Source of the DNA: Blastomyces gilchristii SLH14081
Lineage: Eukaryota > Ascomycota > Eurotiomycetes > Onygenales > Ajellomycetaceae
Length of the DNA: 64,000 nucleotides
Assembly (NCBI RefSeq): GCF_000003855.2
Contig: NW_003101680.1
Coordinates: 4,318,731-4,382,730, forward strand
Reading direction: 5' to 3'
Of this stretch, positions 1 through 12,719 are shown piece after piece. Made by a program: the position numbers and the translations under genes. The first letter of the stretch is position 1. Each line of letters begins with the position of its first letter. The notes below the pieces were generated by a model, which saw only the letters and a list, made by a program, of their open reading frames with translations, made no database searches and was not told where the DNA came from.

Positions 1-1600
1 ACTTCTTTAATTACTTTTTATCAGCTGATGAAGCAGGGATGCTGTCACTTATAACTGTATCTTCATCTCTCTCAGTCTCATCACTGCACCTGATCTTCAG
101 GTCAGCAGTCAATTCCATGCCTTTCTCAGACCAGTTCCTGACTTTAAGCAGTGCAGTTTCTCTCTTTACTGTAAGTCTTCTTATAAGTAATTTCTTACAG
201 ACTCTAGCTGACAGTTCTTATAAAGCTCTCAGTGTTATCAGTGTCTTCTGCAGTCTCACAGGCCTACAATCATCTCTCTTCTGCTTACACAATCTCTGAT
301 CAGACATATGTGAATATGCCTAGGTTTCTCATCAATGATTCTCATGCTGCAGTGCATTTCTGCAATTCTATTATCAATGAAAGATGAGTCTTCAGATACC
401 TGCAAAATCCAGGTAATTAAGACAATATCAATGTCATGAATTTGTGACAGAAGTTGATCTGAACAGATGAGCTCTCTCTTTATATCTCAATTATTTTCAG
501 GCTGAATACTTCAGCATAACTGAGAGAGCAGACACAGCTTTGTAAGAGATATCTGATTATATATACAGACAGTCAGCTCTTAAGGCTCTGTTACAACTGT
601 ATACACTCTGATATCTGACTTCTCTGAAGTCTGTGCATTTCTGACAGTCTTTGTATTAAATGCAACAATTATCTGTATCACAGATATAATACTCTCTGCT
701 TCTTTAAAAAGAGAAATTGATAGTTATGAAGAGATTAAGTGTCATAGATAATAAGAATATGAGTTTGAATTTTCTTTATTTTTTCTTTATTAATCTTCAA
801 ATTGTGTTCATAATTCTATTTATATTTTCTTATTTCTTAGCTTTAATAAGAGCATAATTTCTTCTTTTCTTGTATATATCACAGACTGTTCATCTTAGTA
901 GAAATTCATTATCTTATAGACTAGAACTTATAAATAACAGTATTAATATCTTTATTATAATCAGATTCTTAGTGAAGACTGTGTCATTCTGACTTATCAG
1001 AATTCACAGTATAAAAGTCATGTCTCAGCTTCTGCAGATGTCTTATCTGCTCAGATAATTCTCAAGTGAACTTATTCATCTTATCAGAATACTTTTATCA
1101 CTGAATCTTGCATCAGAGCTCATAATCTCACTTCTCTGAGTTAATAATCTCTTTAATCTGATATTCTCTTTCACTCTCTAGTGCTTTGTAGATAGAGTGA
1201 TGAGTTACAGAGTTCTCTTCTAAGAATTTCTTATATTCACAGAGTAAAGAGACATGAAAAATATTATATATCTATAACTCAGATAACAGTTCTAATCTAT
1301 AGAACTGTAAGCTAACTTTCTTCATAATCTTATAAGACTTTATTCACAAGAGATTCAGCTTCTTACTAGATCTTTATATGATAATATTTTCTAGACTCAG
1401 TCAGACTCTATTATCTTTCTTAAAACTCTTTATAATATGCTTAAAGTCATAGTATCTCTTCTGATACTCTTGAGTCTTTCTCAAGAATTTATAAGCTTTC
1501 TCCTGAATCTTCTGAATTCTCTCAGCCTGTTCACAGACATTATCACACTCTATAGTATACTCTTACAGATTCATCAAGATTATTTATGAATGAGTCTCAG
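1..1600 (-). other. 3' part of Gypsy C, no domain recognised
   Basis: This AT-rich stretch lies downstream of the integrase core on the minus strand and should hold the integrase C-terminus and, if present, a chromodomain and the 3' untranslated part. Dense stops and replacements leave no motif I can name. An 86-codon plus-strand reading frame at 39-299 is Ser/Leu-rich with no family resemblance and is treated as chance. Confidence 0.4.
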
Positions 1601-4600
1601 TGAGTATCTCAAAGAGAGTTTTATCTATGCTACATACTTTGAGTTATTATATATAAACTCTGTAAGTGATAATCAATACACTCAGTTATTCTGATTATAA
1701 TTAACAAAGCACTGCAGATACTGTTTTAATATACTTATCAGATATTCTATCTGATCATCTGTCTATTGATGAAAAGTCCTGCTTAGATCTCATGAGATCT
1801 TCAGTATAATTATCAGGTCAGATCAGAACTCTTCTATGAAGATTGATTCTCTGTCTGAGATAATATTCATAGATAATTCATGCAACTGAATCACATCACA
1901 GACAAAGATATGAGTTAAATTCTTTGACTTCAAGTTCTTACAGATGAGTATAAAGTGTGTTATCTTGATAAAGTAATTCACTATCATCAGCACACTGTCA
2001 AAGCAGGTATTATATATATTCTTGCTTTCAGAGAGACTTATAAGAGTATTCATTTCTAACTGTTTCCAAGATTCTCATGAAATGAGTAGAGAAGTAAGTT
2101 CTTTATATAATCTGAACTGCACTACCCGCGAATTCTGATAAATAGTATAAGAATTCACTATCTTCTTTATAAGTTCTCACATCTTCAGTCAGAAGTATTT
2201 TCTTATAAGTAACTCATGAGTTCTAGTATCTGTAAAATGATCTGCTAGAGAAGAGTTATAATGCCTTTTAATAAGTTCTATATATAGAAACTCATTTACA
2301 GGCATATAAATTCAGCTCTCTCTTTATAAGAGATTATTTAAGTCTCTTTAATTCTTTATTTCTGCATAATTGATCTCTGCTGTAAGCAGTTTCTGAATAT
2401 ACTGAGTATATTCATTCTTCAGTTGCAGTTCAGACAATCTGAATAGAAGATCTTATGAAGACTTATACTCTGTTTTCTCTTACATTAGGTCTTTCACAGT
2501 GCTTCTCAAAGTCTGCAAACTCTTTAGATTATAGATACTCTCTTCAAGAATTCTCACAGAGATTCTCAGAGTGTTAACTCTCAGTGTTATAGAGAGTAGT
2601 TGTATAGGCTTCTTCTCTCTCTTCTTTCTCTTCTCTTATAAGAGATTGAGAGACTCTTCAGTCAATCTCTTTGTAACACTCAGTCTGAGTATTCTATAAA
2701 GCTTTTCTATCTTCTCTAGTCTCTCTGTGTCTGTTATTCTAGTCTTCTTAATATAGTCTGATCTGTGAGAGAGTCTGTCTGCTGAGTTCTTAGTTCTCTT
2801 AATATATTCTATCTTGAATCAGAACTTACTTAGTCTCTGAGCTCAGTGAATCTGCTACTGTGAGAGTTTCTTAATTAAAGTAAACTATTATAAGCTGTCA
2901 TGATCAGTTCTAACAGTAATCACTGTTATAAGACTCTTAAAGTAGTGACATCAGTAATGAAAGAATTTCACTATTATGAGAAGCTTCTGATTATAAATGT
3001 TATAGTTGATCTCTACAGGTTGCATCTTTCATGAGAAAAAGATCACTGAAACTCAGTTCTTATTTAACTGTAGTTATAAGACTATTTCTGAAATTGTAAA
3101 GAAGAAGACATCTGTCTTTAATCTGATTAAGAGTACAGAATTAAAGTGAAACAGTATCACTATATTTATAAATATCTATTTCAATCTTGTAAAGATCTCA
3201 TAAGCTTCTGAAGTAAGAAAGTTCTCACAGTTCTCTCTTCTTAACAATCTTTTCATTCTCTATTCATAGAATGACTTCTTCTTATTTTCACTCTTCAGCA
3301 TGTCTGTAAGAGTCAAGAAGATTCTCATGAATATAAAGATAAACTATCTATAGAAATTCACAAAGCTCAGAAAAATCTGAATCTTATAAATACTAGTTGA
3401 CTTCAGTTATAATAGAATAGTCTCAATCTGTGAAGATTTCATCTGAATATCATCTGCAGTGATTACATATTCTAGGAAATTAATCTGACAGATACTGAAG
3501 TTGTACTTCATAAGCTTAATATACAGTTCTGCCTTATCTAAGGCCTTCAACATACTTTGCACATACTCAGTGTGTTCTTTCTTCTTCACAGAGTACATCA
3601 TCACATCATTCAGATATATTATCATGAAGACATTCAGATATGCATGAAGTGTTTTATTGATGAAAGACTGAAATATCATAGAGATATTAGTCAGATCAAA
3701 AGACATTACTAGATATTTAAACAACCTCAGTGCAGTTCTAAAGACAGTCTTTCATTCATTCTTAGACTATATTCACAGTCATGTATATACATTGATTATA
3801 TTCAGTTGTGTGAATATAACAGCTTCTGTGAGACAGTTGATCACATTTTTAATCAGAGACAGAGAATAGCAGCTCTTTATTATCTTAGAGTTCAGATCAC
3901 AGTAGTCTATATATAATCTGAGATCTTCATTCTTCTTCTTTATGAATATCACAGAGACTCTCATAAAGATCTGTGAAGATTGAATAAAGTTATTCTTCAG
4001 ATTCTTCTTCATATAGATTCACAAGATCTCTGTCTTATAATAAGAGAGCTTATAGATTGATCTTCAGAAGGATTTCTGCTCTTCTATCAAATCTATTATT
4101 AGATTCTTCTTATAATGAGAAGAAAGCTCAGCTGTCTTTACTGAGCTGAACATCTCTGCAAGATCTCAGTATTTCTCTGATATCTGAAGCTCAGTTTTCA
4201 TGACTGTGAGATTCTCAGACACTTACAAAGTTATTATATAGATGAGCTTGTCTTCTCTAATTAACTTTACAGCATCAACTGATTCTATCTCTGTAAGTGA
4301 GTCTATCAACACTAATCAGAAGTATAAATCTGACTCACAGACAGCTATGTACAGATTGTGTCTTTAAAGTTATATAAGTCTCAAGTACATGTCATCTGTG
4401 ATATCTGTGATAATCACAGTTTCTACAAATCTTCTCCAGATTTCAGAGAGATCTTGCAATTTAAAGATGACTCTTATAAGTCTCTCAGTTCTCAGATCTG
4501 AGTTCTCACACTCTGCTTATTATAAGAACAGATTCTCAGTTTTCATCTTTCAGCTTATTTACTCTGCAAGCTTTAGAAACACTACAGTGATCTGAGATTC

Positions 4601-4660
4601 TGAGTTTATCAATACTTCTCATGCTTGCAGAGCAGTAGTACTGTGATACAGTCTCTTCTC
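1600..4660 (-). pseudogene. Gypsy C pol remnant (protease, RT, RNase H, integrase)
   Basis: Fragments of a Ty3/Gypsy polyprotein remain readable on the minus strand. At 4012-3779 the RT fingers are visible (LRLYIDYCDLNSKIIKSCY, matching the family's LR-CVDYR-LN pattern, and FTQLNI for FTKLD). At 3724-3407 the palm and thumb follow: YLVMSFDLTN for YLVMPFGLTN, then YLND where the catalytic YLDD is expected, then FLEYVITADDIQM for FLGYVV-PEGI-M. At 2053-1823 the integrase core shows DSVLMIVNYFIKITHFI and ISDRESIF, matching DSILVVVDRFTKMAHFI and VSDRDP-F. The D-to-N change in YLDD and the G-to-D/E changes all fit G-to-A mutation on the coding strand. The protein would be inactive. Confidence 0.85.
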
Positions 4661-4699
4661 ATGAGTAAGCATTTTCATCAGAGAAGTAACAGATTCAGG

Positions 4700-5845
4700 T
4701 ATCAGCTTTAAGACTCTTAAGAAGACTGTTGCTGACTCTGTCTGTGACTTCTCAAATTTCTATTTTGATTTGTTCAGACAGTTTGTATAAAGATATTCTG
4801 ATTTAGAACAGATGAAGCAGAGTCTCTTTTCCTTGATCTTTCTATTATATACTCTATTTATAGAAGCTTGTGAAGCTCTCTCTCTCTGCTCAGTAGTCAG
4901 ATACAAATCTCTCTGTATCTTGTCATCTTTTTCTGATAAATCTGTTCTCTGTTATTCTGGCTCTCACAGAGCTGATCAGTGATCTGCTCTTTATAAGTCT
5001 GTGACTCTCACAGTGATCTGTAAGTAGTGAATAAGAGTTATTAGTTTCTTCAGAGTTAAGAACTTAGAGTCTTACTCAATGAGCTTATTCTGCATATCTT
5101 TATTCAGTCTCTTTATAAATATCATTATTCAGGTCTTGTTTCAGAGCTCTGTTTTCACAGATCTCAGTTTACATCACAATTTCATGAAGTGCTGTGAGTA
5201 GTCTTCATCAGATTTCTCATCTCTTTTTCTAATATTGATGATCACAGTTCAGATATTCTCTGTTCAGCTTATAAAGTCTCTCAACTTATTCTCTAGATAG
5301 ATCTTGAGAACAGATCAGCAGAATCTCTTATAATCATTCTCTAGATGATTCAGCCAGTTCTTGACTTCAGTGTAATAGAGATCTGTCATTGCATAGATGA
5401 TAGCTTCTTCATCTTTTATATCACACAGCTGAGCTTGCAAGTCAATTTCAAATACAAACTCACAAAAGCTTTTATAGATTGTGATTTGATAAGTGATCTT
5501 AAGTGATTACAGCTTAAGAAAGTTTCTTTTCAGTTCATAAGTGTCTCTGAAGATTATGTCTAGAGACTCAGTTTGAGAATGTTTGTAAGCAGTAAGCATT
5601 TCTTATAGAAAAATAACTTGATTCTGCAGAAGATACTCAAGAATGTTCTTCACTGAGATTGATTCATTTGTAAGTTTGAAGAGTTTCTCTGTCACAGATG
5701 CAGAGAGTGATATTTCATAAGTGATTAATAAGTTCTCTGAGACTTCTTTTATGAGAGCTATTCATAGTTCAGGTGACTGCTTCTGAGTGCCTGCAGTAGA
5801 GTTTGCAGGGATTGAAGCATGCAAGTTTCTAGTTCTTTCAGTCAT
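4700..5845 (-). pseudogene. Gypsy C gag remnant with CCHC zinc knuckle
   Basis: From an ATG at 5845 the minus strand reads MTERTRNLHASIPANSTAGT and continues with scattered stops into a capsid-like segment. That segment contains YLENKLRDFIS, followed by a DEDYSQHF-like stretch typical of retrotransposon gag. About 340 codons on, the frame reads CFICSKSEYLYTNC, a C-X2-C-X4-H-X4-C zinc knuckle with the His replaced by Tyr. Gag proteins of this class form the virus-like particle and package the RNA. The start was chosen because it is the first Met followed by gag-like sequence just inside the LTR. Premature stops occur from about codon 28. Confidence 0.7.
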
Positions 5846-5933
5846 AACAGGTGATTGCTGACTGACTGAGCTTGAAATGTAAGAATAAGTGCTTGTAGAT
5901 GATTATTCAGGTGTTTGCAGCTTGATATGATAT

Positions 5934-6136
5934 GTACTGTTAACTACTAGTAGTACTTGTGATAGAAAGATAAAATGTAGAGATCAAATGTATAATAGCA
6001 TTCAAGCTGAGTTATGAATAGTATTCATGAACTCCAGTCTATATAGTTATGTGTAGCCAAGAGCCGCTAGCCCTATTGATTACGCGAGAGATAGGAATAG
6101 AGGTAAAGAATCCGCGAGGAGCGGGATTTCTTACAA
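5934..6136 (-). repeat. Gypsy C 5' LTR (left boundary approximate)
   Basis: The right end is sharp: the plus strand ends in ...TTCTTACA at 6136, followed by the apparent TSD ATTAT and then sequence collinear with Gypsy A. The left boundary is placed near a TG at 5934 just outside gag and is uncertain, because the second LTR is outside the window. The last 80 bases (about 6056-6136) are almost unmutated and hold several CpGs, in contrast to the whole region around them. Confidence 0.5.
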
Positions 6137-8810
6137 TTATAGAACTTATAGAGATAATTCTTCACAGTCTGAATTGTTCATTCTCATACATTATTGATCT
6201 CAGAGTGATAGACAGTTGATAGATAATATATAATCTTAAGAACTTAACAGATTCTTGTTCAGAGAGTGCTCATGAATTAACAGTCTCAATTCAATACTAT
6301 AGATCTCAGTAATTCATACATTCAATAGAACAGGCTCTGTAGAAAAGCTTCAGTAACTTGTTCAGTATTCATCTTATTACAAGATTTCAATATTACATCT
6401 TTGCTCAGTCAATTCATAATAATCAGAATATTTCTACAATTCTTGCTCTCAGATAGATTAACAGTGAAGTCAATTGCTACATCTCATCAGATTCTATCAG
6501 AGATATTGAGTGATTTCAATAAATCTTTTCTACAGTTCTTTCATGAGATGATAGAAGAACAGTGATTGCAGTTTCAGATAAAGCATCTGATACTGTTTAA
6601 TATCTTAAGTTAGTAGAACTCTCAGAAGATCATTCTATACAGTTATTCACAGTCTGAATAATCAGTTATATACAAATCATGCATCTCTTGTATTATCTGA
6701 GTGTGTAAGAATTCAGAGTGAGAGACTCAGCATTATTCACAGAATTATAGAGTGTTATTATCATCAATTGAACATTCTGAGATATCAGTTCTTATACATA
6801 GTTCTGAGAAAAATCAGAATACTTCTTGATATACTGCTTTAGTAAGAATCTGAAGAAGTTCATTCATCTGAGCTGCTGTATATCACAGTTTATCTAGTAT
6901 AGAGAAAGTGAAGATATCAATGACAGTTCTAACTGAAGAAGTATGTATAGTGTCATGAACTGTTTCATCTTGATCAACTAGTATCTTCAGGTTCAAGAGC
7001 TGATGCTCTCAGTTCATTCAGTAAGTATCTGTTACATTAGATAATATATCTTACTCTCATCATAAGAGAGCATCTGTCATTGAGTTCGGACTATCAGAAT
7101 AGTAGTGTATTATAAAATGAAAGCAGCTTAAGAACTCAGATTATTGCATCTATCATTCAGTGAGTTTATAAGTAGTTATAAAGTATTTGAGATTCTTATA
7201 ATCTGTGACTATCTTAAATTCAGAGATACTTCAGAGTTCAGAGTCTCATTCTTCTAAACAGTATATAATTATAAGAAGTTTCTTATCATAGATCTTATAA
7301 TTACATTCAGCAGAACTCAGTTTCTTAGATATAAAGACACATAATTATAGAATATCTTCATCATCATATTATAATATTACTTCTTCTATTACATAGTTAG
7401 AGAAATCAGCTTCAATAACTGTCTTACAATCAGAATTAAATATTATCAGCAGAGAGATATTAATGAATATCTTCTTTATCTGTATAAATGCAGCTTCAGT
7501 ATTCACTGATCATTGAAATACTGAGTCTTTCTTAGTGAGATCTATAAGTGATCTCATAATATCTGAGAAGTTTCATATAAATCACTGATAGAAGTTAGCA
7601 AATTCAATGAAGCTTTATACATCTTTCACAGTACATGAAGCTTCTCATTCAAGAATGACAGAGACTTTCTCAGAATTCATTCAAATTCTCTTATCCACTT
7701 CTATAATAAAACTCAGATACTTAATACTCTTGACTTTAAAATTACACTTATCAATATCTATCAGTAGTTCTGCTTCTTGTAGCTGTTGTAATATCTTTTA
7801 TATATACTCTTGATATTCTTTTCTGAATTCATCAGTGAAGATGAGAATGTCATTTAAATAAGCAGATACAAACTTATCAAGAAAATCTCAGAGTGCTCAG
7901 TTGATATACTTCTGAAATATACTGAGAATATTAGCTAGTTCAAAGAGTGTGACTATTCATTCAAAGAGGTCATAATATGTTTAAAATGCTATAAGCCATT
8001 CATCTTCTTCAGTCATACAAATCTTATGAAACACAGTGACAATATCTAGTTTTATAAATCATTAAGCTTATCTGATCTGTGCTAGGATTTTATTGATGAG
8101 AGATAAGAGATATTAATCTTTCTTTATCAATCTGTTCAGATCTCAGTAATTCACACAGAATCAGAGTTCTTCATCTGATTTCTTTACAAAGAGAATAGAG
8201 GCTGCAGTGAAAGAGTTACTAATGTATATAAATTCTTTATTCAACAGATTATTGAGTGTCTTTTAAAGAAGAAGAAGTTTATCTCAGAACATGTTATAAA
8301 GAGAGTCTTATAACAGTTCAGAGTTCTTATCATTCTTTTTCTCTAACTTGATACTGTGATTCACTTCAGAATCTTGTAAGAGAGATATATTTATAATATT
8401 ATCTTATCAGAAGACATCTAGATATTCATAATATTATTGAAAAAGTTTTATATAAAATCTGTTATTGTAACACAGAATAATTTTTCTAGAGTCTTTTTAA
8501 TATTAATCAGACTGATAGAATAGATTAATACATAATTCTATTATCAGTAATTCTTTCAGTGACTTCTTTTTCTGAGTATTTCATAGATATTAACAGAGAT
8601 CTGTGTCAGATTAATAGTCTTGTGAATATTATCTTCATGAATTCTATTATTATTAGAGAATATCAAGCTTCTGTTTCAAGTGTTCAATAAGATGTCTTAT
8701 TCAGATAGTCAGATAAGTTCTAATATAAGATTATAATCAAGATTATTAACTTCATATATATAGACATCTTCACATTGATATTCTCTCACATCTATGATCA
8801 GCTTCATCAT
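6137..8810 (-). mobile_element. Outer Gypsy A copy, 3' segment (RT to integrase)
   Basis: This segment is collinear with the inner Gypsy A copy at about 9833-12500 on the same strand. Reading leftwards it covers the end of protease, RT, RNase H and part of integrase. It is bounded on the left by Gypsy C (6136) and on the right by the inner Gypsy A (8811), where the host sequence ends in ATCAT (8806-8810) and resumes with ATCAT at 14493. Mutations are dense and independent of those in the inner copy. No open frame longer than about 70 codons remains. The 3' LTR of this outer copy should lie beyond the left edge, past Gypsy C. Confidence 0.85.
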
Positions 8811-9119
8811 TGTAAGAAGTCTACGCCGAATAGATCAGTATAATATTGATAGGTCTTATATAACAAAGATAAAAACATTAGAGAAGGAAAGAAAGAGAAA
8901 GTGCAAGAATCAGTGATCAAGATGAATATTTATATGTGTATGTGATGGTGTACACAGTGGAGCTTCGGGGTGGGAGAATATACGCGCGTTTGTAGCAGCT
9001 GAGAATCAGCAATTGAGAATGACTGAGAATCAGAGTGTATGCATTCAAGAATGAAGTAGTTGAAATCTGTGAAGTGTAACAGAATAGTCTATATAATTGA
9101 TCAGGCGCAGCCTGTCACA
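8811..9119 (-). repeat. Inner Gypsy A 3' LTR
   Basis: The 309-bp LTR starts TGTAAGAAGTCTACGCC and ends GCCTGTCACA. Its partner at 14184-14492 has the same length. Differences between the two are almost all C/T or G/A. For example AGCGGCCGAG in the 5' LTR is AGCAGCTGAG here. Confidence 0.93.
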
Positions 9120-9133
9120 TTAGCCCCTTCTTT
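9120..9133 (-). other. Polypurine tract of inner Gypsy A
   Basis: On the minus strand the bases just inside the 3' LTR read GAAAGAAGGGGCTA. This is the position and composition expected of the plus-strand primer of an LTR retrotransposon. It is unmutated (GGGG retained), unlike the same site in the copy at 52540-52557. Confidence 0.7.
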
Positions 9134-9360
9134 CAGAAGCAGTTCTCATTGATCAAGAGCTGCTGTTTCAGATAACACAGAACTCAGAGTTCAGATCAGT
9201 TGATTATAGTCAATTCATTTTACAAGATATTGTCAGCTGCAGTCATGAGATCTCTTATCAAGAATATTCTCAATCTCTCACTCAAGCTCATTATCTTCTT
9301 CTATGATGTCTGGTGACTGTCAGTCAGAAGTCAGTTGAGAAGAGAATGAATCAGTAACAG

Positions 9361-12030
9361 TGTGATAAAGCAAGCTTGTGTGAAATATATCATGAATCTC
9401 TGATAATGTGTCAAGACAGTAGTTATAACTATCTAGAACTTCTATCACTTTATACTTGATATGATAGTAATCTAGTGTACAAGATAAACATGTGATTCAT
9501 ATATTCTTAAGATTCAATCATATCAGATCTTCTATCTTATATTGTTCAGCAGAATCTCAGTGAACATTGATTTGATTCTCTTGATCTTGTTTCACAGTTG
9601 TTATGAAGGCCTCTGCTCAATCATGAGCATCTCAGAGTTTTATTACTATATTGTCAGTGATCTGAATCAGACTGCAGAGGTCTGATATGAACTGTGTAGT
9701 CTCTAGAAGATTCAACACTTTTATGTGATATTTGTGTGTAAGAAAGAACAGACTTATATCTATTAAAATAACATCTTGACTGTTGATAGCAACCTCTGCA
9801 TGTAGAAGAAGATCATGTCAATTGTCTTATAAGTGATTACAGAACTTACAGAGATAATTCTTCACAGTCTGAATTATTCATTCTGATGCATTATCAGTCT
9901 CAGAGTGATAGACAGTTGATAGACAGTGTATAATCTTGAGAACTTGACAGATTCTTATTCAGAGAGTACTCACAAATTGACAGCTCTGATCTGATACTAT
10001 AGATCTCAGCAATTCATGTATCTGATAGAATGAGCTCTGTAGAAAAGCTTCAGTGACTTATTCAGTATTTATCTTATTACAAGGTTTCAATATTATATCT
10101 TTGCTCAGTTGATTCATGATGATCAGAATATTTCTACAACTCTTACTCTCAGATAGATTGATAGTGAAGTCAATTGCTACATCTCATCAGATTCTATCAG
10201 AGATATTGAGTGCTTTTAATAGATCTTTTCTACAGTTCTTTCATGAGATAACAGAAGAATAGTTCTTATAGTTTCAGACAAAGCATCTGATACTGTTTAA
10301 TATCTCAGATCAGTAGAACTCTGAGAAGATTATTCTATACAGTTGTTCACAGCCTGAATAACTGATCATATGTAAATCATGCATCTCTTGCATTATCTGA
10401 GTGTGTAAGAGTTCAGAGTGAGAGACTCAGTGTCATTCACAGAATTATAGAGTGTTATTATCATCAATTGAATATTCAGAGATATTGATTCTTATACATA
10501 GTTCTGAAGAAAATCAGAGTGCTTCTTGATATACTGCTTTAGTGAGAGTCTGAAGAAGTTTATTCATCTGAGCTGCTGTATACCACAGTTTATTCAGTGT
10601 AGAGAAAGTGAAGATATCAATGACAGTTCTAACTGAAGAAGTATATATAGTGTCATGAACTGTTTCATCTTGATCAACTAGTATCTTCAGGTTCAAGAGC
10701 CAGTGCTCTTAGTTCATTCAGTGAGTATCTATTACATTAGATGACATATCTTACTCTTGTTATAAGAGAGTATCTATCATTGAGTTTTGACTACTAGAAT
10801 GGTAGTGTATTGTAAAATGAAAGCAGCTTAAGAACTCAGATCATCATATCTGTCATTCAGTGAGTTTATAAGTAGTTGTGAAGTATTTAAGGTTCTTATG
10901 ATCTGTGACTATCTCAAATTCAGAGACACTTTGAAGTTCAGAGTCTCATTCTTCTAAACAGTGTATAATTGTGAGAAGTTTCTTATCATAGATCTCATAA
11001 TTGCATTCAGCAGGACTCAGTTTCTTAGATATAAAGACATATAATTGCAGAACATCTTCATTATCATATTATAATATTACTTCTTCTATCATATAGTCAG
11101 AGAAATCAGCTTTAACAACTGTCTTACAATCAGAATTAAATATTATCAGTAAAGAAGTATTAATGAATATCTTCTTCATCTGTGTAAATGCAGCTTCAGT
11201 ATTCACTGATTATTGAAATACTGAGTCTTTCTTAGTGAGATCTGTAAGTGGTCTTGTAATATCTGAGAAGTTTCATATAAATCACTGATAGAAGTTAGCA
11301 AATCTGATGAAGCTTTGTATATCTTTCACAGTATATAGAGCTTCTCATTCAAGAATGATAGAGACTTTCTCAGAATTCATTCAAATTCTCTTATCAGCTT
11401 CTATAATAAAACTCAGATACTTGATACTCTTGACTTTAAAATCATACTTATCAATATCTATCAGTAGTTCTGCTTCTCATAGTCATTGTAATATCTTTTG
11501 CACATACTCTTGATATTCTTTTCTGAATTCATTGATAAAGATGAGAATGTTATCTAGATAAGCAGATACAAACTCATCAAGAAAATCTCAGAGTGCTTAG
11601 TTAATATACTTCTGAAATGTACTGAGAATGATAGTCAGTTCAAAAAGTGTGACTATTCATTCAAAGAGATTATAACATGTTTGAAATGCTGTAAGTCATT
11701 CATCTTCTTCAGTGATATGAATCTTATGAAATGCAGTGATAATATCTAGTTTTATAAATTATTGAGCTTATCTGATTCATGCTAGAATTTCATTGATGAG
11801 AGATAAGAAGTATCAATCTTTCTTTATCAATCTGTTCAGATCTCAGTAGTTCACACAGAATCAGAGTTCTTCACCTGATTTCTTTGTAAAGAGAATAGAG
11901 GCTGCAGTGAAAGAGTTGCTAATATATATAAATTCTTTATTCAACAGATCATTGAGTGTCTTTTAAAGAAGAAGAAGTTCATCTCAGAATATGTTATAAA
12001 GAGAGTCTCATAACAGTTCAGAATTCTTAT
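9361..12030 (-). pseudogene. Gypsy A pol remnant (RT, RNase H, integrase)
   Basis: The region is collinear with the better readable plus-strand copy at 45050-46490, where the RT motif YLDNILIFTD, an RNase H segment ending in VTDHKNLKYF, and an acidic linker are visible. Here the linker is open at 10696-10514 (MNLKILVDQDETVHDTIYTS...). Left of it, about 1.15 kb corresponds to integrase by position and by weak matches such as NTL-F. This integrase part is absent from the copy at 43-46 kb. There are many stops; the remnant is not functional. Confidence 0.75.
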
Positions 12031-12409
12031 TATTCTTTTTCTCTAACTTAATACTGTGATTCACTCTGAGATCTTGTAAGAGAGATATGTTCATAATATT
12101 GTCTTATCAGAAGATATCTAGATATTCATGATATTATTAAGAGAGTTTCATATGAGAATCTGTTATTATAATATGAGATAATTTTTCTAGAGTCTTTTTA
12201 ATATCAGTCAGACTGATAAAATAGATTGATATATAATTCTACTATCAGTAATTCTTTCAGTGACTTCTTTTTCTGAGTATTTTATAGATATTGACAGAGA
12301 TCTGTGTCAGATCAATAGTCTTATAAATATCATCTTTGTGAATTCTATCATTGTTAGAGAATATCAAGCTTCTGTTTTAAGTATTTAATAAGATGCCTTG
12401 TTCAGATAG

Positions 12410-12709
12410 TCAGATAAGTTCTAATATAAGATTATAATCAACATTATTAACTTCATATGCATAGACATCTTCATGTTGATGTTCTTTCACATCTATAATC
12501 AGCTTCATCATGTAACAGATACAAATGTCTTTTGAATCATCAAATTCTGCAAGAAGTTGAGGTTTTGATAAAGAAATACACTGAAGATTATAATATCTTA
12601 TAACTGAAGATTTTATCATTGCATAGTAACATAGACTGCTGTCTATCATGACTTTTATATTATACATCTTATCAATTATAGTAGATATAAGTATCACATT
12701 TATTGTCAT
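12410..12709 (-). pseudogene. Gypsy A aspartic protease segment
   Basis: This is an open 99-codon frame in a region otherwise full of stops. It reads MTINVILISTIIDKMYNIKV, then MIDSSLCYYAMIKSS. The IDS-S segment sits where retropepsins carry D-[ST]-G, with Gly changed to Ser, a G-to-A product. The same segment is present in the copies near 44280-44570 and 63340-63640. In a live element the protease would cut Gag-Pol. It lies between the gag zinc knuckle and RT, as expected for Ty3/Gypsy. The Met is probably internal to a longer Gag-Pol frame. Confidence 0.7.
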
Positions 12710-12719
12710 CTTCTCTTCA

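Larger units (their letters stand above)
1..6136 (-). mobile_element. Gypsy (Ty3) LTR retrotransposon, family C, 5' portion, heavily mutated
   Basis: A minus-strand Ty3/Gypsy element runs off the left edge. Reading right to left it has a 5' LTR ending at 6136, gag (from 5845), a CCHC zinc knuckle (about 4780-4825), protease region, reverse transcriptase (4012-3407), RNase H region and integrase (about 2300-1820). The order gag-PR-RT-RH-IN is that of Ty3/Gypsy. Immediately right of the LTR lies ATTAT (6137-6141), which matches ATTAC at the equivalent point of the intact Gypsy A copy near 9833, so the element appears to have inserted into a Gypsy A copy with a 5-bp target duplication. The partner TSD and 3' LTR would lie left of the window. 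Stops in every frame show it is dead. Confidence 0.85.

Noticed and set aside
7607..7813. Frame MKLYTSFTVHEASHS..., repeated at 11307 (+) and 45694 (-)
   Set aside because: It recurs because it is antisense to the RT of Gypsy A in three copies, not because it is a gene family.
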